Below are positions 11,495-22,047 of a stretch of DNA of 64,000 nt, one piece after another. Origin of the DNA: Lactarius indigo (taxonomy: Eukaryota > Basidiomycota > Agaricomycetes > Russulales > Russulaceae); contig JAFKAC010000019.1 in NCBI GenBank assembly GCA_025766275.1, positions 744,001 to 808,000 on the forward strand. Direction: 5' to 3'. The notes below the pieces were generated by a model that saw only the letters and a list, made by a program, of their open reading frames with translations, was not told the DNA's origin and did no database searches. The position numbers were made by a program, and so were the translations under genes. Position 1 is the stretch's first letter. Each line of letters starts with the position of its first letter.

Positions 11495-12794
11495 TGTCAC
11501 GTTTCTGCTTATACGGACTGTTCGTCTTGGGACCCTTACTGTACCGGTTGCAACTACGGCGGTAAGTGTCACGGACGCTCTATTTTTGCCTTATTTTTCT
11601 GTATTTTTACGGATTTATTTGGTGGAGATATGAGACTCCAACGTTGCGCTCAAACATCCAAGTCCTTATAGTTAGTCACGTGATGCCAACATGTGCACCC
11701 ACAAGCACGTGACCCTGGGATAGTAACTTCCTTATCAGACGTTACCTCTTTAGGTCACTTTCCACATTAGTACAGTAGTTTCTCATTGGACGATAAGCAG
11801 GGAACATTCTAGATAGTTCTAGACTACGTTGTCATAGGGTTGTGACTCATAGATAAGGACACGTCATTGTTCTGTCAGCGTTAATGACTGTGCATCAGTC
11901 AGCACAATAAGATAACGCTATTAATAGACACGACGCGTCAGCGTCTGACTCATTACTACTACAAATACCTTTAGTAATAAGGTTCCGTAGCAATTCGAAC
12001 TCAGCCGCAGCACAGTATATAAACCCTCATGTAGCGTCCTGAGTGGAACCAACTTGTCCTCTTGGTTCTCCACTCAGGTGCGTATTCCTCTGTACTTCCC
12101 TTACTCTTCTCCAATGTTAACTTGTCCTCTTGGTTCTCCACTCAGTGTGCCACAGCGTGATCACCTGACCTTTGGACTTGTATAAAGTCCTCACGTGTGT
12201 CTACTCTCCGCTGTGCCTGTACGTTCGGCGCGTGACTTGTCTCCGCGCTAGGCTTGAGCGTGTTACCAGTTCAGTTCACTAACACTTCCCTTGGTCTAGT
12301 TGTACGCGATAAGTCATACCGCTACAGTAAGGTAGATTAGTTGTGGACTTTACACACGGTGATACGGTAGTGCGATAGGAGATACAACCTGATAGCTGAC
12401 TGATGACCTACGCCACTAGTACTGGTACTAGTAGTATTAGGGTTCGAGTTGTTTCTGCGATACGTTGGACGCTACTTTACTGTGACTCATAGCAGCGCTT
12501 GTAAGCCTGCTCGATATGTATTTAAACTGACTTGTGAAGACCAAGATACGCCATCTTGGTCTTCTTGAATCGCCACTTGTTTCCTTTCCTACTCTTCCTT
12601 CTCTCACCTCTTCTCGAAAGCTGTCCGACTTAGTTCGTGACTCAAGAACCTTCGACTTGCCGGTGTACCTTCGCGTATTCACTGAGGCAAGGGTTTGGAC
12701 CTCCGCGTCTTCAAGCCAAGTAGTGAACCTTCGCATTGCTAAGTTGTTACCGTCATCTGTGCTCAAGTCGAGCTAACGTCGTGGCGACGTTACA
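11495..12794 (+). repeat. 3' LTR of element C, split by a solo LTR
   Basis: Positions 11495-11566 and 12332-12794 together make 535 bp, identical in length to the 5' LTR. The intervening 765 bp are a foreign solo LTR plus its 5 bp target copy. Confidence 0.93.
11567..12326 (+). mobile_element. solo LTR of a third family inside the 3' LTR of C
   Basis: 760 bp, begins TGTCACGGAC and ends CCGCTACA, flanked by perfect GTAAG copies (11562-11566 and 12327-12331). A TATATAA box lies at 12016-12022. About 20 bp further on, CCTGAGTGGAACCAA and TTGGTTCTCCACTCAGG form an inverted repeat (12037-12078), and the second half recurs near 12124-12146. The layout copies the self-primer hairpin of the C LTR, so this family may also be self-primed. 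No internal region is present. Confidence 0.9.
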
Positions 12795-12799
12795 GTCTG

Positions 12800-14342
12800 C
12801 TTGTTCTTCATTAGAAAGGGGACATGATGCGGTCATGGAGATGGTGGCAGTTGTAGGGGTACTGGTTGCAGGAGTTGTGGTTTCCGTTGCTTTGATGGTG
12901 GTAGACTTTTGAGGGCAGTTGCAGGAAATATGCCCTTGGCCTCGGCAGCGGAAGCATCTTCCTTCTTTCTGTAGCTGCAGCTTCTCGGTGTCTGTTAAAG
13001 CGGCTCTAGCTCTTGTGCGGCTAACATCCATCGCATTGGGATCTTGGCTCTTGTTCAACGCCGACAACCACTGGTCGCGGGATGCTCCCCCTTGTTTATT
13101 GTTCCCTCCTTTCGTGAGTTTGTCCTTCAGAAGGAGGTATTTGGCTTGTTGCAGTGTTACGGCTGCCTTCCAGTCATCCCATGTGATTGGGTGATGGAAT
13201 TTAATTGCGTTTACAACGAGGGCGTTAGGGAGTCCCTTCTGGAAAATTTCCAGCGTGGTGGCTTTGTCTTTGTTGTATCCTGCTTTGTTGGCGAGGTTTG
13301 AGAATTTTGCGATGTAGGTGTCTATATCTTCTTTCTCCATTCTGAGAGTTTGGATGGAGTGCCGGGCCTTCTGTTGTTGTGTGGTATCAGTATAGGCCTG
13401 AATAAATCGTGCTTCAATAGTGTCCCAAAGGTTTTCTTCATTTAGGGCCACTCCTGCTACTTGTTGAGCGACAAGCCACTGAATTTGTTCTTCGACCCAA
13501 TCGTCCACAAGGGGACCTCGGATGTAGGAGAGGAGAGTCATTGCATGGGAGTACGGGACCACCAGTTGTTGCACGGTGGGGTTCATTCCTCAATAGAGGG
13601 AGAAGGCGTTGAGAAACACCCGACTTGATTCCCAATCTCCTGTAAACTCCGGCGGGGCGTTTCCTCCGAGTCTTCCGTTAAGGAGGCCCGGGGCTGCCCC
13701 TCCTCCTGCAGCTGTGCCTCCACCTCCAGGCGCGCCACCTCCGCCTCCACCTCCAGGCGCACCGCCTCCATGATGGCTTGCTGAGCCTCCCAGAGGGCCG
13801 CTTCTGCCTGCCGGTGCACCTCCTCCCACAGGATGTCCTCCACCGCTTGGAGCAGCCGCAGAGGAGGACACTCCTCCACTGGGTTGGCTGCTTCCTGACT
13901 GGGTGAGGGTGGTTGCGAGTTGGGATTGGGTGGCGGACATGTCAGCATATGATGCGAAGTCGACTGTTCTGGTGATAGTAGGTGTGAGAGTGGGGTCTGG
14001 GTTTTTGCTGTCTGAGTCAGGTTCTGCGACGTCAGAGTCGACGTCGATGCCTTGTATTTGGGTTTTTCCTGGTCCGAGCCCAAGGGATGCGGGTACTGGT
14101 TTGATTGAATACCAAGAGTTCTTTTTGTCTGAATAGGCAACGTAGGCCCAGACGTGTTGATCTTCGATGTATTCGATGGGTTCGTAGGTGTTTTTGTCAG
14201 GGTCGAAGACGTAGTAGCCTGTATCGTGGGGAGTGTTCCTCCAAGTGGCCGTTCCTTTGATTGAGGATCGGAGGTCGTCGTCGGTGTGTCGTTCCAGGTA
14301 TTCCTGGACAAACTTGGTTCGGCTTCAGCTGGTGAGAGCCAC
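12800..14342 (-). pseudogene. element B gag (main part)
   Basis: Minus-strand gag that resumes at 4139 on the far side of element C and ends at a TGA at 4039-4041. Conserved parts: GPLVDDWVEEQIQWL near 13500, EDIDTYIAKFSNLANKAGYN near 13310, and a CCHC knuckle CFRCRGQGHISCNC near 12940. A Gly/Pro-rich linker lies at 13690-13930. A frameshift lies between about 13940 and 13990 and a TGA near 13588. The upstream frame is open into the LTR, where an in-frame ATG exists in the U5 region, unlike in H. Confidence 0.82.
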
Positions 14343-14363
14343 AGTGTAAGAGACTAGACTTAA

Positions 14364-14937
14364 TGTAACGCCACTACTGGGGCGTTGCATACGACCTGTA
14401 CTAAGTCAGTCGAATAACGGTAGCGCAAGCTCTAGGGCTTGGCTTCAGCGAGAATGATGCACAAGGATCACAAGGACGTCAGTCACTTGGATCGTAGAGG
14501 GAAGCCAAGGCTCGAAGGTCTGGCAAAGGTGAGGGGGTTCGCGAGACAATAGGCACAAAGGTGTTCGAGTGTAGTATTATACAAGAAGTCTAGTCTACCG
14601 TACAAGCTAGATAGGACTAGGTTTAAATAGATAACGGCTAGTGTGGCGACTACAAACAGATGGCGCCATTGCCAGTCTCAGAACAATGGACAGGACATAC
14701 GGAGAACAAAAGGAGGTCATACTGGGAATAAAGGCAAATCACGCGGGGTCACGCGTGATTGGGAACACAACGGAAACTAGCACATGTTGAACTGTATCAG
14801 AAGGGGACATCGATAAGTAAGGCGCGCAATAGGAACCGGATAATCGTAAGGTCCGTGTAATCGTACAGGGCTCGTATAGTGTGGGGAAGGGAACAGTGAC
14901 ATGTGAAAGAACGAGTCCAAAGAAAATTGTAATAACA
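14364..14937 (-). repeat. 5' LTR of element B
   Basis: About 574 bp, TGTAACGCC to ATAACA on the plus strand, homologous to the H LTRs (591 bp). The inner right end reads GTAATAACA rather than GTAACA, a small local change. It carries the AAGTCTAGTCT run downstream of a TATTTAAA box on the minus strand, and the matching primer site lies just inside the element. Confidence 0.8.
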
Positions 14938-15303
14938 AAGGCGTTCAAGTGTAGTATTACACAAGAAGTCTAGTCTACCGTACAAGCTAGATATGACTAG
15001 GTTTAAATAGAGATTGTACTGTGTGGCGACTACAAACAGATGGTGCCATTGCTCAGTTAAGGAATAAAGGGACATGCATAAAGGGAACAAGGCATAGATA
15101 AAGGTGAATCACACGGGGTCGTGCGTGAGTGGAACCGATCGGAAACTAGCACATGTTGAACTTTATCAGAAGGGAACATCGATAAGTGGGGCGCGCGATA
15201 GGAACCGAGTAATCGTATAGTCCGCGTAATCGTACAGGGCTCGTATAGTATCGGGAAAGGAATAGTGACATGTGAAAGGACGAGTCCAAGGAAAATTGTA
15301 ACA
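14938..15303 (-). repeat. truncated LTR of the B/H family
   Basis: Repeats the right two thirds of the B LTR and ends GTAACA at 15303. The simplest reading is that B inserted into an older solo LTR of its own family, whose other part lies left of the window. The alternative is unequal recombination between LTRs. Confidence 0.65.
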
Positions 15304-15310
15304 GGGTGCA

Positions 15311-15898
15311 TGTTACGAACTTTCTTCTTTGGACTCATTCTTCCTTCTTTCACTATTCCATTCCTGGTACTTTACGAGCCCTGTACAACTATGTGGACTT
15401 TACGATTACCCGGTTCCTATTGCGTGCCCTGCTTATCGATGTTCCCTTTTGATAAAGCTTGACATGTGCTAGTTTCCGTCTTATTCTCACTCACGTGTGA
15501 TCCCGCGTGATTTGCCTTTATTCCCATTATGATCACCCTTTGTCCCCTTTATGCTTATCCCTTTATCCCTTGATTCGGTGATGGCGCCATCTGTTTGTAA
15601 CAGCCATACAACCCGATGTCTATTTAAGCCTAGTCATACCTAGCTTGTATGGTAGACTAGACTTCTTGTGTAAATACTACACTCGTCTAACACGGACACC
15701 TTTGTGCGTTCCCCTGTCTCGCAAACTCCCCGTCCTTGCTAGGCCTTCGCATCTTAGCCTTCCTCCACGGTCCAAGTGACTCAGCATCCTTGTGATCCTT
15801 GTGCATCATTCCACTGAAGCCAGGCCTCGGAGCTTGCGCTGCTGCGATTCAACTGACTTGGTACAGGTTGTACCTAATGCCCCTGTAGTGGTGTTACA
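15311..15898 (+). mobile_element. solo LTR of the B/H family, plus orientation
   Basis: 588 bp, TGTTACGAAC to GTGTTACA, flanked by GTGCA (15306-15310) and GTGCG (15899-15903), a target duplication differing by one CpG transition. It carries a TATTTAAG box and AGACTAGACTT near 15650. It lies inside the LINE gene fragment to its right. Confidence 0.8.
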
Positions 15899-16749
15899 GT
15901 GCGAGTGGCCGTGGCTCTGGTGGGAATGCCATTGATGGTGAGGCAAGACCAGCGAACATTCTTGTGGGTCCTGATGGGAAGGGGAGTAGAGGGGTCGTGA
16001 GAGAGGAAGGAGGCCAGAGTGTTGGAGATGAAGTGGGAGGCAGCATTGAGGTGATGAGCTGTGGTGTCAGGTCCACCGATCACCACGAGGTTGTTCTTGG
16101 GGGTCCAACGCGCAGCAGAGAGGGTGACTTGGTGAGGGGAGGCAAGGAGGGTGGCATTGAGGTGGGCACAGATTTCACAAGGGGAGCGCTTAACCACAAG
16201 GGACTGGTCATCATTGTCAGTGAGCTGTTTGGAGATAACTAGACTGGGTCTAGGGGGAAGTTTGGTGGTGGAAGCATAAGAGGGTTTGGTAGAGGGTTTG
16301 GGGGAGGACTTAGAGGGGGTGGGAGCAGGAGGGGGAAGGGTAGGGGCGGGAGCAGGAGGGGGAACAGGAGGTGCTGCCATAGGGACAGCAAGTGCGTTGA
16401 CTCTCTGAGAGAGAGCGTCAACCCAAGAGGCCACCGATTTTACAGTGCAGACCAAGTCATCAAGGGACTCTTCAGGAATGTAGGCACCGCTAGACAAGCA
16501 GATATTGAGGAGGTCAGGGAGGTCGGGGAGGGAAGGGTGGGCTCTGTTGGAACCCAGAATGATCCGGTGGACGTGTTCGTGAGAGAGGTCTTCATTGCCC
16601 ACATGAGGGGGTTTCTGAAGGGTGGAGAAGAGAATAGCGAGGATGTGGCTAATAGGAAGAGGAGGGGGGGAGAGAGTAGGGGGAGATGCAGAGGGGATGG
16701 TGGTGGTAGAGGGAAGAGAAGCCATGTGGTGAGTGACTGCACCCTCCAT
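15899..16749 (-). pseudogene. N-terminal part of a LINE (non-LTR retrotransposon) protein gene
   Basis: Minus-strand frame of 283 codons from an ATG at 16749, cut at its 3' side by LTR insertions. It has a Ser/Pro-rich start, a helical region (PEESLDDLVCTVKSVASWVDA), a Pro-rich linker, then SPCEICAHLNATLLASP, NLVVIGGPDTTAHHL and KNVRWSCLTINGIPT. From memory of the family this last block resembles the RNA-binding region ahead of the endonuclease and reverse transcriptase in Agaricomycete LINEs; that is recall, not a search. No endonuclease or RT domain lies in the window. Upstream, element D sits 18-22 bp from the ATG. Confidence 0.5.
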
Positions 16750-16766
16750 CCTGACAGTTCATTGTA

Positions 16767-16771
16767 AACAT
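16767..16771. repeat. target-site duplication of element D, left copy (AACAT)
   Basis: AACAT here and at 25276-25280 flank element D exactly. Confidence 0.9.
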
Positions 16772-17303
16772 TGTAACGTCGCCACGACATTAGCTCGACT
16801 TGAGCACGAGTGGAGGTAACAACTTAGCGATATAATGGTCTGCTGACTTGAAGACATGAAGGTCCAAGTCCCTGCCTTAGTGAATACACGGAGGTTCACC
16901 GGCAAGTCGAATATCTTAGTCATGAACGAAGTCGGACTCTCGTAGAGGCGAAAGCGAAAGAAGAGAAATAGAGAGAACAAGTGACGATTCAAGAAGACCA
17001 AGATGGCGTATCTTGGTCTTCACAAGACAGATTAAATACAAGTCGAGCAGGCTTTCAAGCGCTGCTATGAGTCACAGTATCGTAGCGTCCAACGTGTCGC
17101 GTAAGTAGCTCGAACCCTAATACTACTACTACTAGTATTAGTGGCGTTATCCTCAGTCAGCAATCCGGTCGTATCGCCTATTGCACTACATCATAAAGGC
17201 CTAAGGCTGTGAGTCCGTGACTAATCTACCTTACCACCGTAGTCACAACTGGTACAGTAAGGGTATACACTCACATCGCTCGGTAACAGTCCAAAACGTT
17301 ACA
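16772..17303 (-). repeat. 3' LTR of element D
   Basis: 532 bp, TGTAAC to GTTACA on the plus strand. Carries the AAGACCAAGAT hairpin near 17000. The adjoining 17304-17316 reads GAAAAGGGGGTGA on the minus strand, the polypurine tract. Confidence 0.93.
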
Positions 17304-17332
17304 TCACCCCCTTTTCAGCGTGAGACCCCGAC

Positions 17333-20300
17333 TCACCGAAAGTCTCTTGCCGGCCAATCGCGCTGTTCGTCGGCAATGCGCTCGAGTGCGGTGGCGCGCT
17401 CCAGTCGGTAAATGGAGTCCTGCCTGTCGCTCTGCGCACACGCGATCATGTCACGTAGTTGCGCCACTCTTGCTCGAAGCCGCTCCAGCTCGAAGCTGGC
17501 CACGCGGTAGCGCATGACTTCCGCCGTGAGTGTCTCGTCGTTGATGCAGTTGAGGGCGCGGTCCGTGATACAGTCCGCGGTGAAGATGACAAGATCTTCG
17601 TGCGGGTATGTGGGGCGCAGCGCGGCGTTGACGTGTGGCTCGGCATAAAGGGGCTTACCATACAAGTGGGGAGAGCCTGGTATGACCCCCAGTATGATGG
17701 GGTCCGCCCCTCCGATGATCTGAACATGGGACGCGTCCCTCTCTACTCCGTCGGGCCCGGTGATGGGGTATCAAATGTAATGGGGTCGTCGGTTTGCCCG
17801 GAACCCCTCAGGCACAATAACGTGCGTGGGGTTGTCAGCGGCGGTGAAGGGGCAGTGCTTGGCGGCGCCCGGTACATGCACACGTCCTCGGTACATGGTG
17901 GACCCGTCGGAGTTGACGAGCCAGGGTGTGATGCTGGGATTAGCAGGGTCGCCTTTCATTCGAAGGAAGGCGTGGTGTGCCGGGTAGTAATCGTCGTCGT
18001 CATGGCCAGCCTCAGCAGCCTCCATCGCTGCCGCCGCTCGCGCATCTCTCTCAGTCGGGCCATGGCTGAGTCTAACTGTTCCTTCTGCCACTCCGCCGCC
18101 ACTCTCCTCCACCCCTCCAACTTGTACTCCAGGAGTGCTTGAACACTCATCGTTGCGCGGGAAAACTCTGTGAACGCCGACGAGGTCGTCGCTTGGGGGA
18201 ATGATGGTGATGGGTTCGCGCTCGCCGCGGTCGTTTCGGAAGACGTGGACGACGGCAGATTCGTCGTCGGGCTGTTGTGTGGGGTCAGGAAATCGGGCAA
18301 GTACGTTTGCCCACTCTTGTGCGGTGATGCGGCCCTCTGGCTGGCCGACAGGTGTGTACGGGGTGATTTGGGCGTTGGGAACCTCGGTCTCGTCATCCCT
18401 GGTGATGAGAGCCTGGGTGTCTTCAACGAGGGAGTCAAGGAGTTGCGCTTGTGTGACATGTCGCAATGGAGAGGTAGGCATGAACGTGATGATGGAACGA
18501 AGAGAGGAGGAGTGACTTTCCTCGACCTTTCCCCTGCTCGTTTTAACCTGATGTCCGTGTGCTTGTGCTTCCTGATATAGGCGAATTGCTTCCGGCGCAA
18601 AGACGTCGTCTTTATCGACCCACTGGTTCTCCGAGTCTGAGTAGCCCTTCCATTTGATGAGATATTGGAGGCGTTTCTTCCTGCCGAAGTGCCGGGAGTC
18701 CAGAATGGCCTCGACCTCATACTCCTCTTCCCCATCGATTAGTTCTGGTGGCGGTCGTGAGAAGTTCTCGCCGTGAAGAGTAGTTTGCTTGTACGGCGTG
18801 AGAAGATCGATGTGGAACACTGGGTGAATGGTCCACTGCATGGGAAGTTCTAGACGATAGTTGTATGGTGACATCACCTGTATCACACGGAAGGGTCTGT
18901 GGCGTCGCGCCGCTAATTTCGCCGTGGGCTGATTGGTTCAAAGGTGTTTTCCTTCTAGCTATACGAGGTCGTTGACATGGAATTTGGGCGTATCTTTGTT
19001 GCGTACCCATGCTTCTTGCGCCTTTTTCATGAGGTGCTGGGCGTTTTCCCTGGCTTCTTTCATCTGCATCAGTCGTGTTGTTACTTGTGGAATAGGGGAT
19101 GGCTTATCGGTCCAATCGGCTCGCGGATTGTATCCCATGAGGAGCTGAAACGGCAATTGTTTCATATGTTCATGGGGCCAGTTGTTATGCGCGAACTCTG
19201 TGATTGGTAGATAAGCAGTCCAGTTATCTTGACGCTCATTTACCCAGAACCGCAGATATTGTTCCAGCCACTGATTGGTTCTTTCCGATTGTCCATCAGT
19301 ACGGGGGTGGTATGCAGTGGATATGTTCTGCTGGACCCCCAAGATTCGGCACACCTCTCTCGTAAATTTGGATGTGAATCGGGGGTCTCGGTCACTGATA
19401 ATTTTGCGCGGTAATCTGAATCGTTTGAATACGTGACTGACATACAATGCAGCGGTCTCCTCTGCTGTTATCTCCTCTCGGCACGGTATGAATACCGAGG
19501 CTTTGCTGCAGTCGTGGTCGGTGATGGTGAGAATGCTGTCATACCCTTCGGACATTGGTAGTTTGGTGATGAAGTCTATCGCTACCGTCTGGAAGGGGAG
19601 TGCGTCAAGTATCAGCGTGATGGGGTGCAAAGCCGCTCGGATGGGGTGCGTGTTGACTTTGTTTCGCTGGCATTCAGCACATCCTTGCATGTATTTGTAG
19701 ACATCTCTCCGTAACCGCAGCCACCAGTAGTGTCTTTCTAGGATTCGTTGCGTCCTTGCGATTCCGGGGTGTCCGTGTATTGGTAGATCGTGGTGGTCGT
19801 GGATCAGAACGCGGTGCGTTGAGGCAGGCCCAGTTATCACAAACCTGCCGTCCTTGTACCATTCTCCTTGTATCTTTTTTAGTTGATGGGGGTCTACCCA
19901 CATCTTGATTACTTCTTCGTCTTGTTGATGTCGCGGCTGCACCAGGTTCGGGTTGAGGGTAAGCGTTCTTGCGGTATTGATAGTCCAGACGAAGACCTCC
20001 GGAGGTAGTACTGTCACTTCGCTGTTGTCTCCCACTCCTTGGTCATAGTCAGGTCGTTGCGATAGTGCGTCGGCCCTTCCATTATTCTTCCCTTTAATGT
20101 GGTGAATTTCGAAGTCGTACTCGGAGAGTTCAAGTACTTCCCTCGCTACCCGCCTACTGATCTTTTGCGGCGACTTCCAATATTGTAGGTTTAGGTGGTC
20201 CGAGTAGATTTTGATTTTGTGCGGAGCTCCTGCCAGTAGCGGCCTCCAGTTCCTCAGGGCCTTGACTATTGCGAGCAACTCCAGATCGTAAATGTCGTAG

Positions 20301-21970
20301 TTTCGCTCTGCCTCTGAGAGCGTTGCTGAGTAGTAGCCTATCGGGTGTCTTTTTCCATCAGCTTTCTTCTGCAATAGTACGGCTCCCACCGCATATCCTG
20401 AGGCGTCTACTTCCAGTTCAAATGGGTCTTGAAGGATGGGGTGCGCCAGTACTGGTTCTTCAGTTACAAGACGTTTGAGGGTATTGAATGCCTTGTCTTC
20501 CTCTTCTGTCCAACGCCACTCTTCATCTTTGCGTGTCAGTTTGGTTAACGGTTTGGCGTGGGTCGCAAAGCCGCGGATGAAGAGTCTGTAAAAGTTGCAA
20601 AATCCGAGAAAAGATTGGACATCCTTGACCTTCGTTGGTGTCGGCCAGTCTTTAATCCCTTGAACTTTTACGGGGTCCATTCGGGTCACCCCCCTCTCAA
20701 GGATTACCCCCAGGTAATCCATCCGCGGCTGGTGGAACAGGCATTTCTCAAGTTTGAAATAGAGATCGTGTTCTTGCGCGACACGTAAAACGTCACGTAC
20801 CGTGGCGATATGGGCATCTAGATCATGGTCGAAGTGAGTGGCGATTCCAATATCGTCCATGTAGACACGTATTGTAGTTCCCAGGCGCTCATGCTTGGAG
20901 ATGGTGTCGCGATAGATGTGGTTCATCATGGCCTGGAAGGTTGCGGGGGAGTTGGTAAGCCCAAAGAACATGACTGTTGGCTCGAACAGGCCAAATTTCG
21001 TCTTGAATGCCGCCTTTTCCTGGTCGCCGTCGCAAATACGGATGTTGTTATAGCCCCAGCGGATGTCGAGTTTCGTGTAGATGTGGGCATTGCTGAGGTC
21101 GAGTATCAGATCCTGGATCAACGGCAGTGGGTACTGATTGCGGATAGTGTGGGAATTGATGACCCGGTAATCCTGTACCGGGCGTAGTTTTCTGTCCTTC
21201 TTTTTAATGAAGAAGAATGAGGAGGCGTACGGAGAGATCGAGGGACGCAGATATCCCTGTTTCAGTTTTTCATCTAGAAATTCTTTCAGTTCTCCCTCCT
21301 CCTTCTGCGTCATCGGATATATCTTGCAGTCAATTGCCGCTGGTGCCGTTGGTTTGAAGTCTATGGCGTGATCCCAGGGCCATGCTGGAGGAAAGCGGTG
21401 TGAGGCTTGCTCGCTGAAAAGTTTGCTGAATGTGGCATAGGCCGATGGCAAGTCGGCCGCCATCTGCTGCTGTTTTGCTTGTATGGCCAGCTCCGTCGAT
21501 GTGGTGGCCCAGGCGAATATTCGTTCTTCTGGCTCTAATTCTAAAGCGATGTCGTTTTTCTTGGCCACCGTGAGGGCACGAATTGCAGTTGTTGTAAGCA
21601 GATCTTCGGTAGTAGCCAGTACTACAGGTGTCATGTTCGGATGTATAGTTGCCGTAGCCCAACTGATCGTGGGTTCAAAGGTGCTTAGCCATGGATAGCC
21701 CAGTACCATGTCTTTGCTACCGAGGTCGGTTACCAAGAAGGTCATCTGTTTCACCTGTCCTCGTGTTTTCACTTCTAGGTTAACATAATGAGTGATTAAC
21801 CCAGCTTTATTTTCCGTGTTGTCTATATTCCATATTTTGCGTGGCGTGTCTAGCTGCTGTACCTGGATGCCGGCCCGGGCTGCCATACTTGGTCGGATAA
21901 AGTTGTCGGTTGCTCCTGAGTCGATCAGGGCATTGGTTTCAGTCGTTTGGTAATTCGTTTTGACAGTCAC
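17333..21970 (-). pseudogene. element D pol: PR-RT-RNase H-IN-chromodomain plus C-terminal module
   Basis: One minus-strand frame of 1,546 codons. Protease (LIDSGATDNF, residue about 15), RT ([23 protein letters not shown] near residue 368), RNase H (ELEVDASGY), integrase zinc region (HDHHDLPIHGHPG to GCAECQRNK) and core (AIDFITKLP, ISDRDPRF, GQSERTNQW), chromodomain (EEYEVEAILDS to YLIKWKGYSDSENQW), then a long tail with ELERLRARVAQLRDMI. Only three internal stops are seen: TAG at 18959-18961 (Trp in C), TGA at 18938-18940 (also a stop in C) and TGA near 17771 (Arg in C). The tail ends RDFR just before the polypurine tract. Confidence 0.92.
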
Positions 21971-22047
21971 TGGGATTCATAGAGACCAATAGTGCGTTGT
22001 CACAATTACAGAATTACATTGTAAAGCCCTCACCCAGACTGATGGGT

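Larger units (their letters stand above)
4140..12794 (+). mobile_element. Ty3/gypsy chromovirus C (C/D family), full length
   Basis: Bounded by 535 bp LTRs and a perfect 5 bp target duplication. Between them lie a primer site (4677-4687), gag (4694-6751), pol (6796-11463) and a purine-rich tract before the 3' LTR. No frameshift is seen in gag or pol; the element is disabled by ten in-frame stops, nine of them consistent with Arg CGA changed to TGA and one with Trp TGG changed to TGA. The LTRs differ at four positions only, all CpG transitions, so insertion was recent by this measure. It is nested in the gag of B and itself hosts a solo LTR. Confidence 0.93.
777..14937 (-). mobile_element. Ty3/gypsy element B (B/H family), interrupted by C and cut by A
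   Basis: A minus-strand chromovirus of the same family as element H (33806-54987). From right to left it holds a 5' LTR (14364-14937), gag (14342 to 12800, resuming at 4139) and pol (about 4040 to 777). Element C with its target duplication lies inside the end of gag, and element A has removed the end of pol, the 3' LTR and any third reading frame from view. Its coding frames carry several stops and at least one frameshift, so it is dead. Confidence 0.85.
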
